Assembly (NCBI RefSeq): GCF_041595635.1 | Contig: NZ_JBFHJW010000017.1 | Span: 4,679-68,678, forward strand | From: Labilibaculum sp041595635 | Lineage (GTDB): Bacteria > Bacteroidota > Bacteroidia > Bacteroidales > Marinifilaceae | Direction: 5' to 3' | Length of the DNA stretch: 64,000 nt | Shown here: piece by piece, positions 1 through 9,052 of the stretch | Layout: every line of letters begins with the position of its first letter | Position numbering within the stretch: the first letter of the stretch is position 1 | The notes under the pieces: model-generated | The model's database searches: none | Seen by the model: the letters and a program-made list of their open reading frames with translations, nothing else | Told to the model about the DNA's origin: nothing | Made by a program: the position numbers and the translations under genes

Positions 1-877
1 AAGCAAGTTGTATGGCAAGCAAAAAGCTTTGGATCATTTGAGTTTTGAAATTAAGCAAGGTGAAATAGTTGGTTTTTTGGGTCCCAATGGAGCTGGGAAG
101 TCAACCATGATGAAAATTATTGCGGGTTCCATTCCGCAAACTTCAGGTTTGGTAGAGGTAAATGGTTTAGATGTTAGCAGTAATTCACTGGAAATTCGCA
201 GGCAAATAGGATATCTGCCTGAGCATAATCCTTTGTATTTGGAGATGTATGTGAAGGAATATCTCGATTATGTTGCATCGATTTATAAGTTGGGAAAGAA
301 CAAGGTCAAACGGATTGCTGAAATGATTGAGCAAACAGGATTAGGTCCTGAGCAGAATAAAAAAATTGCCTCTCTTTCAAAAGGGTATCGCCAGCGAGTT
401 GGAATTGCTCAGGCTTTAATTCATGATCCGAAAGTTCTGATTCTAGATGAACCAACTACTGGTTTGGATCCAAATCAACTGTTGGAAATTCGTAAGCTCA
501 TTCAAGAAATTGGTAAAGAAAAAACAGTGATGCTTTCTACCCATATTATGCAGGAAGTAGAAGCCTGCTGCCAGCGGGTTTTGATTGTAAACAAGGGAAA
601 TTTGGTTGCCGATAGGAACATTGATTTTCTTTCAAATTTAAAAGATTCTAAAATTGTTGAAGTGGAGTTTGAATCTAATTTTCCGACTGATTTATTAAAG
701 AAAATTGTTGGTGTTGATTCGTATAAGTTGGTTGGTGAGAATCGTTTTTCCATTGTTTCGGCAAAAGACATCCGAAAAGATATTTTTGAATTTGCTGTTT
801 CTAATCAGTTGGTGATTTTGGAAATGAAAACCCAATCGAAAAACTTAGAAGATATTTTCCATGAGTTAACCCTATAA
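1..877 (+). CDS. gldA: GldA-type ABC transporter ATP-binding protein (5' partial)
   Basis: ATPase subunit of an ABC exporter, of the family that pairs with GldF/GldG membrane subunits in Bacteroidota. Walker A (GPNGAGKST), the signature stretch LSKGYRQRVGIAQ, Walker B (VLILDEPTTGLD) and the H-loop (LSTHIMQE) are all in order. The reading frame is open to the left edge: codons before the TTG at position 8 read S-K, so that TTG is an internal leucine and the real start lies outside the window. No partner permease is visible. The assignment to GldA rather than another gliding-type ATPase is by family resemblance only. Confidence 0.8.
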   Translation, partial: SKLYGKQKALDHLSFEIKQGEIVGFLGPNGAGKSTMMKIIAGSIPQTSGLVEVNGLDVSSNSLEIRRQIGYLPEHNPLYLEMYVKEYLDYVASIYKLGKNKVKRIAEMIEQTGLGPEQNKKIASLSKGYRQRVGIAQALIHDPKVLILDEPTTGLDPNQLLEIRKLIQEIGKEKTVMLSTHIMQEVEACCQRVLIVNKGNLVADRNIDFLSNLKDSKIVEVEFESNFPTDLLKKIVGVDSYKLVGENRFSIVSAKDIRKDIFEFAVSNQLVILEMKTQSKNLEDIFHELTL

Positions 878-964
878 TTAAGACTTGCAGCTCTTTATTG
901 GGTTGGAAGTCCCTGTTTCTCAGCTGTACTTTTTGTTAAAATGTTGTAAAAGCGAGAGCTTAGT

Positions 965-996
965 TTTGTTTCTTTCCAAAAAAATACTTTCCTTTG
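965..996 (+). promoter_or_regulatory. Putative Bacteroidota-type promoter of metK
   Basis: TTTG at 965-968, a 20-base spacer, then TTCCTTTG at 989-996. This is one mismatch from the Bacteroidota -33/-7 pattern TTTG-N19-21-TAnnTTTG. Transcription would start at about 1002, just before the riboswitch aptamer. A second -7-like box, TAGTTTTG, lies at 961-968 without a good -33 partner. Confidence 0.45.
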
Positions 997-1003
997 CACC
1001 GAA

Positions 1004-1056
1004 TTAAGTGGAAAGATTTGGCTGCTTGCAACCACGGAAAAAAATGCTAAATGGTG
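1004..1056 (+). ncRNA. SAM-II-like riboswitch upstream of metK
   Basis: The segment keeps the conserved SAM-II core: GATTT, then TTGCAA, then an A-rich linker, then GCTAAA. Stem P1 is GTGG (1008-1011) with CCAC (1032-1035). The loop stretch ATTTGGC (1016-1022) can pair over seven positions, one of them G-U, with GCTAAAT (1046-1052), giving the H-type pseudoknot of this class. It lies in the leader of the SAM synthetase gene, about 155 bases before the ATG, so SAM feedback on metK is expected. Pairings were worked out by eye. The rest of 878-1210 holds no gene. Confidence 0.72.
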
Positions 1057-1210
1057 AACTATTGTGCTTTTCTGCATGTAGACAACCAACCATTGCTTTC
1101 CCGTATCGTCTACTCCGTTATTTAGTTATCGGATTTAAACAACAATGCTTGTCGATTTTATGAATTCAATTCATTCCATTGGCATTACAACTAATTATTA
1201 TTTAAACATT

Positions 1211-2467
1211 ATGGGATATTTATTCACATCAGAATCAGTTTCTGAAGGACATCCAGATAAAGTTGCTGATCAAATTTCTGATGCTTTATTGGATAAGTTT
1301 TTAGCTTTCGACCCAAATTCGAAAGTTGCTTGTGAAACAATGGTTACTACCGGACAGGTACTTCTTGCTGGCGAAGTAAAAACAAATTGTTATATCGATG
1401 CTCAGGAAGTTGCTCGCGAAGTAATCAATCGTATTGGTTACACCAAAAGCGAATACCAGTTCGATGGTACTTCTTGTGGCGTTTTGTCTGCTATTCATGA
1501 GCAGTCTCCTGATATTAACCGAGGTGTTGTTCGCGAAGATCCAATGTCGCAGGGAGCAGGCGATCAGGGAATGATGTTCGGCTATGCTTGTAAAGAAACC
1601 GATGATTATATGCCTTTATCGCTTGAGTTATCGCACCGTTTACTTATCGAGTTAGCTGCCATTCGTCGCGAAGGCAGAGAAATGACTTATCTTCGTCCTG
1701 ATTCAAAATCGCAGGTTACAATTCAATATGCCGATGACAATACCATCGAAAGAGTACATACCATTGTTGTGTCAACTCAGCACGATGATTTTGGTCCGAA
1801 TGACGATTTGATGTTGGCAAAAATCAAGAAAGATGTTCGAAATATTCTAATTCCACGTGTTATCAAGCAATTGCCAGAGCGCGTGCAAGCCATGTTCGAT
1901 GATAATTTTATTTTGCACGTAAATCCAACAGGAAAATTCGTAATTGGTGGACCTCACGGCGATACAGGATTAACTGGTCGTAAAATTATTGTGGATACTT
2001 ACGGTGGAAAAGGTGCTCACGGAGGAGGTGCATTTTCAGGAAAAGATCCTTCGAAAGTAGACCGTTCTGCAGCTTATGCAGCTCGCCATATTGCCAAAAA
2101 TTTGGTAGCCGCAGGAGTAGCCGAAGAGATTTTGGTTCAACTTTCCTACGCAATTGGAGTTGCCGAGCCTGTGGGGATTTTTGTAGATACCTATGGAACT
2201 TCTAATTTATCGATAAGCAATGGTGAAATTGCCGAGAAAGTGAAAGAATTATTCGATCTTCGTCCAGCAGCTATCGAGCAGCGCTTAAAATTACGGAATC
2301 CTATTTATGAAGAATCAGCGGCTTATGGTCACATGGGACGAACACCTCGTACTGTTCTTAAAAAATTCGACTCTCCTTATTTCGATAGTGTTGAATTGGA
2401 AGTTGAACTGTTTACCTGGGAAAAGTTAGATTATCAGGAACAAGTGAAGAAAGCCTTCAATTTGTAA
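1211..2467 (+). CDS. metK: S-adenosylmethionine synthetase
   Basis: Makes S-adenosylmethionine from methionine and ATP in the cytoplasm. The start MGYLFTSESVSEGHPDKVADQ carries the N-terminal GHPDK nucleotide-binding motif. The glycine-rich GGKGAHGGGAFSGKDPSKVDRSAAY-type phosphate loop is present at about two thirds of the length, and the C-terminal domain is complete (418 residues, normal for Bacteroidota). The frame is open to an ATG at 1145, but the 22 extra residues look unlike MetK and homologues begin at the 1211 ATG. A SAM-II-like riboswitch in the leader suggests end-product control. A terminator follows directly, so it is probably monocistronic. Confidence 0.97.
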   Translation: MGYLFTSESVSEGHPDKVADQISDALLDKFLAFDPNSKVACETMVTTGQVLLAGEVKTNCYIDAQEVAREVINRIGYTKSEYQFDGTSCGVLSAIHEQSPDINRGVVREDPMSQGAGDQGMMFGYACKETDDYMPLSLELSHRLLIELAAIRREGREMTYLRPDSKSQVTIQYADDNTIERVHTIVVSTQHDDFGPNDDLMLAKIKKDVRNILIPRVIKQLPERVQAMFDDNFILHVNPTGKFVIGGPHGDTGLTGRKIIVDTYGGKGAHGGGAFSGKDPSKVDRSAAYAARHIAKNLVAAGVAEEILVQLSYAIGVAEPVGIFVDTYGTSNLSISNGEIAEKVKELFDLRPAAIEQRLKLRNPIYEESAAYGHMGRTPRTVLKKFDSPYFDSVELEVELFTWEKLDYQEQVKKAFNL

Positions 2468-2489
2468 CAAAAACAAATACAATATATTC

Positions 2490-2523
2490 AAAGCCATTCC
2501 AATTCTGTTGGAGTGGCTTTTTT
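2490..2523 (+). terminator. Rho-independent terminator of metK
   Basis: Stem AAAGCCA-TCCAA / TTGGA-TGGCTTT with loop TTCTG, followed by a T run, 23 bases after the metK stop. Confidence 0.85.
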
Positions 2524-2648
2524 ATGCCAATTCTCGTAGTATTATTTATTTTGGGCTTTCCTTTCAGATCGGGTTTTTTGTTCCAACTCCTTCTCAATTT
2601 CTAAGCCTCATTTTTCAAATGAAAAGTTCATTAATTAATGATGGTTTT

Positions 2649-3653
2649 TTATTGTGGATAATGTTTTAAAGTATCTTCAATACTCTTTTTAATGGAAATA
2701 AATTCAAAACCCAAAGCTTCGGTTATTTTCCGATTGTAGTAGTGTTTTACATTGTGCGACGCGCGTGCTGTTTCTTTGGTAAAACTGTCCTGCTGAAATA
2801 GGAAGATCTTTTTCAGGTAAGCCAGTCGCCAGGCAATTTCGGTCATTTTTTTACTAGCATACTTTTTAGGACCAGGAATGTTTAATGCTTTGGCAATGCT
2901 TTTTAAAATGAATTCGAAACTGCAGTCTTCGCTGTTCAGAATAAAACGTTCATTTTTAATTTCACTATCCATTAATTCAATCATGGCTCTGCTCACATCA
3001 CGAACATCAACATAGCCAGTAACACCTTTGGTGTAGTAGTTTAAACCTTTGGCAACCGAACTAAAAAGCTGAGAACTTCCTTTTTCCCATTGTCCGGGAC
3101 CCAAAATAATCGATGGATTTACAATTACAGCATTCAAGCCTTCCTCAATACCTCTCCAAACTTCTAATTCAGAATTGAACTTACTGCTTGAATAGCTCGA
3201 GCGCTTTTCTTCCGGAGTCCAGGGTGTTTGCTCGTTAACTGTATTTTCACCTTCTTCGGGCGAGCCCAAAGAAGCAATGGAACTCACCATGCAAAATTTT
3301 CTGATTTTTGCTTCCAAACATTCATTTACAATATTTCGGGTACCCAACACATTAATATCCTGAAGTTTTTTAAAATCATTTTTTTTAAAGGAAACCAGGG
3401 CAGCGCAATGGTAAACTTCCTTAATATCTTTAAGTGCATCTTCCAGCGAAAGTGGATCCAATACATCGCCATCGAACCATTCAATGCGTTCGAAAAGTTC
3501 GTTTGCATTTTTGGTGTAGTATGCAAAAGTATTGCGCACCAATTCAGTATTACTGCTTTGTCTTTTTAAAGCGCGAACTTTTTTCCCTTTCGAAAGCAAA
3601 TCAAATATAAGATGCGAGCCTACAAGACCCGTTCCTCCAGTAACTAAAATCAT
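2649..3653 (-). CDS. NAD-dependent epimerase/dehydratase (extended SDR)
   Basis: Rossmann-fold oxidoreductase of the dihydroflavonol-reductase-like extended SDR group. The nucleotide loop TGGTGLVGSH lies at residues 5-14. The catalytic pair Y154/K158 sits in YSSSK, and the usual serine lies upstream in MVSSIAS (122-128). At 334 residues it is full length. The substrate is unknown; Bacteroidota use this subgroup on sugar, sterol-like or other small carbonyl compounds. It stands alone on the minus strand, convergent with metK and 68 bases from the OsmC gene, without a clear shared promoter. Confidence 0.85.
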   Translation of the reverse strand: MILVTGGTGLVGSHLIFDLLSKGKKVRALKRQSSNTELVRNTFAYYTKNANELFERIEWFDGDVLDPLSLEDALKDIKEVYHCAALVSFKKNDFKKLQDINVLGTRNIVNECLEAKIRKFCMVSSIASLGSPEEGENTVNEQTPWTPEEKRSSYSSSKFNSELEVWRGIEEGLNAVIVNPSIILGPGQWEKGSSQLFSSVAKGLNYYTKGVTGYVDVRDVSRAMIELMDSEIKNERFILNSEDCSFEFILKSIAKALNIPGPKKYASKKMTEIAWRLAYLKKIFLFQQDSFTKETARASHNVKHYYNRKITEALGFEFISIKKSIEDTLKHYPQ

Positions 3654-3721
3654 TATAATGAATGAGGTTTATTGTGAAAGTGGCAAAAAATAATGATACA
3701 TTTATTTTCTTCTGATAAGAA

Positions 3722-4132
3722 TTATTTTGGCCAATTTAATTTGATGCTTTGCGTCATTTGCGAATGAACACTTAAGGGCACAGGACTGGTTCCTGCTACA
3801 CTTTCAATAATCTTTTTTTCTTCGGCGGTGTATTTTTTGTCTGGAAAGTTGAACTCTACAATTACCTCCGATACTCTTCTCGGATCGCTGGCCATGATCT
3901 TTGTAATGTCTATTTCGGTGCCAACAATATCTATGTTGTTATCGCGAGCCACAATTCCCATAATGGTCATGATACAGGATCCCAACGAGGTAGCCAATAA
4001 ATCAGTAGGCGAAAATGCTTCTCCTTTGCCTTGATTATCAGTAGGTGCGTCGGTGAAAATTTTGTTGCCCGATTGCAAATGAATACACTCAGTTCGTAAA
4101 TTGCCCAGGTATTTTGATTTTATAGTTGGCAT
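3722..4132 (-). CDS. OsmC family protein
   Basis: Small cytoplasmic protein of the OsmC/Ohr superfamily, whose members reduce organic hydroperoxides with a cysteine pair. The hallmark stretch FSPTDLLATSLGSCIMTIMG is present with the first cysteine. The second conserved cysteine, expected near the C-terminal CP motif, is replaced: the sequence there reads GTSPVPLSVH. Peroxidase activity by the standard two-cysteine mechanism is therefore doubtful. At 136 residues it is the normal length. Divergent from ileS across 309 bases. Confidence 0.88.
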   Translation of the reverse strand: MPTIKSKYLGNLRTECIHLQSGNKIFTDAPTDNQGKGEAFSPTDLLATSLGSCIMTIMGIVARDNNIDIVGTEIDITKIMASDPRRVSEVIVEFNFPDKKYTAEEKKIIESVAGTSPVPLSVHSQMTQSIKLNWPK

Positions 4133-4292
4133 CTTGATTTTTATTTAGAATTTAAAGCTAAATATATTTAATAATTTCGGATTATGGGCAATTGGTTGGT
4201 TGCTTAACGAACTTCCTTTTTGTGAATTGATTATTTTACTCCTACTCCCTTGATTCTGCAATCACTATGCCCGTCAATTCTTGTATTTTTTC

Positions 4293-4300
4293 TATATTTG
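4293..4300 (+). promoter_or_regulatory. Putative -7 box for ileS
   Basis: TATATTTG matches TAnnTTTG exactly, but no TTTG is found 19-21 bases upstream. It would give a leader of about 135 bases. The rest of the 309-base gap (4133-4441) is AT-rich and I see no gene or T-box-like leader in it. Confidence 0.35.
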
Positions 4301-4441
4301 TAAACTTTTTAAATAAAACACGATAATTTAAATCGGAATAGTAACGATAATCATTTGTTAGTCAGTACCTGTTTAGTATCCAGAAAAGCGTTAACAATTG
4401 AGAATCGATATTAGCGAATTCAAGATAAATATTACAAGTAA

Positions 4442-7400
4442 ATGAGCACGAAATTCCCAGAGTACAAGAATCTTGATCTTTCACAGATCAACAAGAATAT
4501 TCTAAAAGATTGGAAGGAAAAAAACACATTTGAGAAGAGTTTGGAAACTCGTGAAGGGAATCCTACTTTTGTTTTTTACGAAGGACCCCCTTCTGCGAAT
4601 GGTATGCCTGGTATTCACCATGTTATGGCACGTGCTCTTAAAGATATTGTTTGTAGATACAAAACTCTTAAAGGATTTCAGGTAAACCGTAAAGCGGGTT
4701 GGGATACTCATGGTTTACCTGTAGAACTAGGAGTTGAAAAAGAATTGGGTATTACAAAAGAAGACATTGGAAAGAAAATTTCTGTTGATGATTACAACAA
4801 TGCTTGTCGTACCAATGTGATGAAATACACCCGTGAGTGGGAAGAGTTGACTTCAAAAATGGGTTATTGGGTAAATATGGAAGAGCCATATATTACTTAC
4901 GATAATCGTTACATTGAAACACTTTGGTGGTTGTTAAAGCAAATGTTCGAAAAAGATTTGCTTTACAAAGGATATACCATCCAACCCTTTTCGCCTGCTG
5001 CAGGTACTGGTTTATCAACCCACGAGTTAAATCAGCCAGGTTGTTATAAGGATGTGAAAGATACTACCGCGGTTGGTATGTTTAAAATAGCTCGCGATGC
5101 AAAGAGTGAGTTCCTTTATGAAGGTTTAGATTGCGATGCTTACTTTATTGCATGGACAACTACTCCATGGACACTTCCATCGAATACAGCTTTGGCCGTT
5201 GGTCCTAAAGTAGATTATCTTCGTGTACGCACTTTTAATCCATACACTGGAAAACCTTGTGCTGTACTTATTGCCAAAGATTTATTCCACAATTTCTTCG
5301 ATAAAAAATATGAAGGTCTTGAGTTGGGAGAGTACAAAGCGGGCGATAAGCGATTGACTTATAAAACCCTTTCGGAGCACAAAGGAACCGACTTAGAAGG
5401 AATCAAATACGAACCAATTATGCCTTTGGTGAAACCAGAGGGTGGTGACGCTTTTCGTGTAATTTTAGGTGATTTTGTAACTACTGAAGATGGTACGGGT
5501 ATTGTTCACATTGCGCCAACTTTTGGTGCCGATGATGATAGAGTTGCCAAAGCTGCTGGTATTTCTCCACTTATCCTTCGCGATAAAGATGGAAAAATGC
5601 AACCAATGGTTGATCGTACGGGTAAATTCTTCAATATCGAAGATCTTGATGAGGAATTCGTGAAGAATTTTGTAGATGTAGAAGCTTATGGTGAGTATGC
5701 TGGTCGTTTTGTGAAGAATGCTTACGATCCAAACTTAACCGATAAGGATGCTACTTTGGATATTGATATTGCTGTAGCCTTGAAAAAAGAGAGCTTGGCT
5801 TTCAAAGTAGAGAAACACGTCCACAACTATCCTCATTGTTGGAGAACCGATAAACCAATTCTGTACTATCCATTGGATTCTTGGTTTATTCAAACAACAA
5901 AAGTTCGCGATCGCATGATCGAACTCAATAAAACCATTAACTGGAAACCTAAATCAACTGGTGAGGGGCGTTTTGGAAAATGGTTAGAGAACCTACAAGA
6001 TTGGAACCTTTCTCGTTCTCGTTACTGGGGAACTCCGTTACCAATTTGGGTGAGCGAAGATCGTACTGAAATTAAATGCATTGGTTCGGTTGCTGAACTA
6101 AAAGCGGAAATCGAGAAATCGATAGCTGCAGGTTTCATGACCGAAAATATTTTAGCTGATTACGTAGAGGGTGATAACAGCAAAGAGAACTACGAAAAAT
6201 TCGATTTGCACCGTCCTTATGTTGATGGTTTGTTCCTGGTAAGTGAAACAGGACAAAAATTGGTTCGTGAACTCGATTTAATTGATGTTTGGTTCGATTC
6301 AGGAGCTATGCCTTATGCACAGCAACATTACCCATTTGAAAATAAAGAGAATTTCGACAAGTTGTTCCCAGCTCAGTTTATTGCTGAAGGTGTCGATCAA
6401 ACTCGTGGATGGTTCTTTACCTTGCACGCAATTGCAACCATGTGTTTCGATGGTGTTGCTTTCGAAAACATCATTTCTAACGGATTGGTATTGGATGCAA
6501 AAGGAAACAAAATGTCGAAGCGTCATGGAAATGCAGTCGATCCTTTTACAACCATTGAAAAATATGGATCAGACCCATTGCGTTGGTATATGATTACCAA
6601 TGCTCAACCATGGGATAACTTGAAATTTGATTTAGGTGGTGTTGAAGAAGTTCGTCGTAAATTCTTTGGTACTCTATACAATACTTATAGTTTCTTTCAA
6701 TTATATGCTAACATCGATGGATTTACTTATTCCGAAGCTGATGTTCCAATGGAAGAACGTCCTGAGATTGATCGTTGGGTTCTTTCTCTATTGAATTCAT
6801 TGATTAAGGAAGTGGAGGAGTGTTACGAAGCTTATGAGCCAACTCGTGCAGGTAGATTAATTCAGGATTTTGTGAATGAAAACCTATCGAATTGGTACGT
6901 TCGTTTGTGTCGTAAGAGATATTGGGGAGGAGAATATTCTACCGATAAAATTTCTGCTTATCAGACTCTTTACCGTTGCTTAGAAACCATCTCTGTTTTG
7001 GCTTCACCAATTGCTCCTTTCTACATGGATCAGTTGTTTCAAGATTTGAATGCTGCTACAGGTCGTTATACCGAGGAATCTGTTCATTTGGTAGATTTTC
7101 CTAAGTACGATGCCGAAGTTATCGATAAAGCTCTAGAAGAGCGCATGGATATGGCTCAGAAGATTTCTTCTATGTCTTTAGGCTTGCGTCGTAAAGTGAA
7201 GATTCGTGTTCGTCAGCCATTGCAGAAAATCATCATTCCTATTTTGGATGAAACAATGGTTCCTCAATTGGAAGCCATTAAACATATCGTTCTGTCCGAA
7301 ATTAATGTGAAAGAAATGGAGTTCATTACTGATACTTCAGGTGTTTTGGTGAAAAAAATCAAGCCTAATTTTAAGACTTTAGGTCCTAAACATGGTAAGA

Positions 7401-7885
7401 TTATGAAACAAATTGCAGCTGCTATCAGTAAAATGACTCAGGAAGATATTGTTGCTTTCGAAAAAGCAGAAAGTTTTGACATCACTGTAAATGACGAGAA
7501 CATTAGCTTAACACTCGAAGATGTTGAAATTATTTCAGAGGATATTCCAGGCTGGTTAGTGGCTAATGAAGGCAAATTGACCGTTGCAATGGATGTAAAT
7601 ATTACTGATGAATTACATAAAGAAGGTATTGCTCGTGAGTTTATCAATCGAATTCAAAATCTAAGAAAAGACAGTGATTTTGATGTAACTGATAAAATAA
7701 AACTTGAAATTATGAAGCATGAATCGATTAATGAAGCGGTTCTAACTCACAAGGAATATATTGGAAGCCAGACTCTTGCGATTAGTGTGGAATTGATAGA
7801 AAAGTTATCGGAAAATGAAGCTAAAGCAGTAGAGATTGAGCCAGGTGTAGAGAGCTTTATTAAGATTGAAAAAGTTAGCGAATAA
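4442..7885 (+). CDS. ileS: Isoleucyl-tRNA synthetase
   Basis: Class I aminoacyl-tRNA synthetase charging tRNA-Ile. The HIGH-type motif reads GIHH at residues 57-60 after YEGPPSANG. The second signature is KMSKR at 690-694. The CP1 editing domain lies between them, with TTPWTLPSNTA, and an anticodon-binding domain follows. At 1147 residues it is the long form usual in Bacteroidota. It is followed by a DksA-like gene whose ATG is 35 bases downstream, then lspA. This ileS-dksA-lspA order recurs in the phylum. Confidence 0.98.
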   Translation: MSTKFPEYKNLDLSQINKNILKDWKEKNTFEKSLETREGNPTFVFYEGPPSANGMPGIHHVMARALKDIVCRYKTLKGFQVNRKAGWDTHGLPVELGVEKELGITKEDIGKKISVDDYNNACRTNVMKYTREWEELTSKMGYWVNMEEPYITYDNRYIETLWWLLKQMFEKDLLYKGYTIQPFSPAAGTGLSTHELNQPGCYKDVKDTTAVGMFKIARDAKSEFLYEGLDCDAYFIAWTTTPWTLPSNTALAVGPKVDYLRVRTFNPYTGKPCAVLIAKDLFHNFFDKKYEGLELGEYKAGDKRLTYKTLSEHKGTDLEGIKYEPIMPLVKPEGGDAFRVILGDFVTTEDGTGIVHIAPTFGADDDRVAKAAGISPLILRDKDGKMQPMVDRTGKFFNIEDLDEEFVKNFVDVEAYGEYAGRFVKNAYDPNLTDKDATLDIDIAVALKKESLAFKVEKHVHNYPHCWRTDKPILYYPLDSWFIQTTKVRDRMIELNKTINWKPKSTGEGRFGKWLENLQDWNLSRSRYWGTPLPIWVSEDRTEIKCIGSVAELKAEIEKSIAAGFMTENILADYVEGDNSKENYEKFDLHRPYVDGLFLVSETGQKLVRELDLIDVWFDSGAMPYAQQHYPFENKENFDKLFPAQFIAEGVDQTRGWFFTLHAIATMCFDGVAFENIISNGLVLDAKGNKMSKRHGNAVDPFTTIEKYGSDPLRWYMITNAQPWDNLKFDLGGVEEVRRKFFGTLYNTYSFFQLYANIDGFTYSEADVPMEERPEIDRWVLSLLNSLIKEVEECYEAYEPTRAGRLIQDFVNENLSNWYVRLCRKRYWGGEYSTDKISAYQTLYRCLETISVLASPIAPFYMDQLFQDLNAATGRYTEESVHLVDFPKYDAEVIDKALEERMDMAQKISSMSLGLRRKVKIRVRQPLQKIIIPILDETMVPQLEAIKHIVLSEINVKEMEFITDTSGVLVKKIKPNFKTLGPKHGKIMKQIAAAISKMTQEDIVAFEKAESFDITVNDENISLTLEDVEIISEDIPGWLVANEGKLTVAMDVNITDELHKEGIAREFINRIQNLRKDSDFDVTDKIKLEIMKHESINEAVLTHKEYIGSQTLAISVELIEKLSENEAKAVEIEPGVESFIKIEKVSE

Positions 7886-7920
7886 TCGATTTTTTGTTAT
7901 CTTTAAAAAAAATTGAAACA

Positions 7921-8295
7921 ATGGCAGAAAAGAAGCGATATACAGATGAGGAATTGCAGGAATTCAAAGAATTGATCAATGTAAAACTTGCAAAAGCGAA
8001 AAAAGATTACGTGACATTAAAAGCCGTAATCTCGAATAGTTCAGGAAACGATACTGAAGATACTTCACCAACCTTTAAAGTGTTAGAGGAAGGAGCATCA
8101 ACAATGTCGAAGGAAGAAGCTGGACGTTTGGCCGAGCGCCAAGCTAAGTTTATATCTCATCTGGAATTAGCTTTATTGCGTATTCAAAATAAAACCTATG
8201 GCATTTGCCGCGAAACAGGTAATTTAATCGCTAAAGAAAGACTACGTGCTGTTCCTCATGCTACATTAAGTATTGAGGCTAAAAACAAGCAGTAA
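7921..8295 (+). CDS. TraR/DksA-like protein with degenerate zinc finger
   Basis: DksA-family protein of 124 residues. DksA binds RNA polymerase through its secondary channel and tunes transcription with ppGpp. A helical N-terminal half (7-45 and 62-92) is followed by the finger region KTYGICRETGNLIAKERLRA. Only the first of the four zinc cysteines remains (C96); the others are T99, S117 and A120, so zinc is probably not bound. The proline of RLRAVPHA, typical of the family, is kept. The ATG at 7921 is preferred to one at 7894 because MAEKKRYTDEEL is the family-like start. It probably shares the ileS transcript and ends in a strong terminator. Confidence 0.88.
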   Translation: MAEKKRYTDEELQEFKELINVKLAKAKKDYVTLKAVISNSSGNDTEDTSPTFKVLEEGASTMSKEEAGRLAERQAKFISHLELALLRIQNKTYGICRETGNLIAKERLRAVPHATLSIEAKNKQ

Positions 8296-8316
8296 GATAT
8301 AGCATAGAATATAATT

Positions 8317-8352
8317 AATGATTGGAAGAATATTCTTCCAATCATTTTTATT
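8317..8352 (+). terminator. Rho-independent terminator after the DksA-like gene
   Basis: Perfect inverted repeat AATGATTGGAAGAA / TTCTTCCAATCATT followed by TTTTATTT. Confidence 0.85.
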
Positions 8353-8385
8353 TAATGCACTCAGATTTTATTTGATTCTGAAAAA

Positions 8386-8393
8386 TAGATTTG
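8386..8393 (+). promoter_or_regulatory. Putative -7 box for lspA
   Basis: TAGATTTG matches TAnnTTTG, 23 bases before the lspA ATG and after the upstream terminator. No convincing -33 box. Confidence 0.35.
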
Positions 8394-8416
8394 CAGTAAA
8401 CGTTTAAATATTCAAC

Positions 8417-9028
8417 ATGTCTTTATTTAAGAAATCGGTAGCACTTATTGTGGTACTTCTGGTTTTGGATCAGGTAGTAAAAATTTGGATCAAAACACAT
8501 ATGATGCTCGGCGAAGAGTTTTCGGTGTTTGGAGATTGGTTCCTTGTTCATTTTATTGAAAATAATGGAATGGCATTTGGAATGGAATTGGAAGGCGAAT
8601 GGGGCAAAATACTTTTGAGTTTGTTTCGGATTTTTGCCGTTTGTGGTATTGGTTGGTATCTCTACGATATTTGTAGCAAGAAAGCTCCTTTAGGACTCAT
8701 TGTTTCAATTACCTTGATTTTTTCAGGAGCCATGGGAAATATTATCGATAGCGCATTTTATGGATTAATTTTTAATGATAGCTACTATCAGGTTGCAACC
8801 TTTCTGCCTGAAGCAGGTGGTTATTCATCCTTTTTGCATGGTAAGGTAGTTGATATGCTTTATTTTCCTTTGTTGGAAGGAAGATTTCCTGATTGGCTAC
8901 CTTTGTGGGGGGGTGAACATTATATTTTCTTTCGCCCGGTATTTAACATTGCAGATTCTTACATTACCATAGGAGTTAGTTTTATTCTCCTGTTTCAACG
9001 AAAATATTTCATTAAAGAACACAAATAA
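8417..9028 (+). CDS. lspA: Lipoprotein signal peptidase (signal peptidase II)
   Basis: Inner-membrane aspartyl protease that removes signal peptides from diacylated prolipoproteins. The four-helix layout is visible. Conserved motifs are LVLDQVVK (16-22), ENNGMAFG (48-55) and GNIID (107-111). The catalytic aspartates are D146 in VVDML and D180 in FNIADS. It is longer (203 residues) than the E. coli enzyme because of insertions around 112-140 and 151-174, usual in Bacteroidota. Many lipoproteins encoded in this window would be its substrates. Preceded by a terminator and a -7 box, so it may have its own promoter. Confidence 0.96.
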   Translation: MSLFKKSVALIVVLLVLDQVVKIWIKTHMMLGEEFSVFGDWFLVHFIENNGMAFGMELEGEWGKILLSLFRIFAVCGIGWYLYDICSKKAPLGLIVSITLIFSGAMGNIIDSAFYGLIFNDSYYQVATFLPEAGGYSSFLHGKVVDMLYFPLLEGRFPDWLPLWGGEHYIFFRPVFNIADSYITIGVSFILLFQRKYFIKEHK

Positions 9029-9052
9029 AAAAAGCCCGTTAGGGCTTTTTTA
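9027..9052. terminator. Bidirectional terminator between lspA and a membrane-protein gene
   Basis: AAAAAAGCCC-GTTA-GGGCTTTTTT. Symmetric A and T tracts let it serve both converging genes; it reaches into the stop codon of the minus-strand gene. Confidence 0.85.

Noticed and set aside
895..1089. Minus-strand frame over the metK leader
   Set aside because: Lies across the riboswitch candidate and shows no protein-like motif.
2541..2648. Short charged minus-strand frame behind metK (GLEIEKELEQKTRSER)
   Set aside because: It has an in-frame stop upstream, no start and no family resemblance; too short to call a gene or remnant.
4133..4300. Minus-strand peptide-like stretch between OsmC and ileS (EKIQELTGIVIAESRE)
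   Set aside because: No start codon, about 20 codons only, no recognised family; chance reading is likely.
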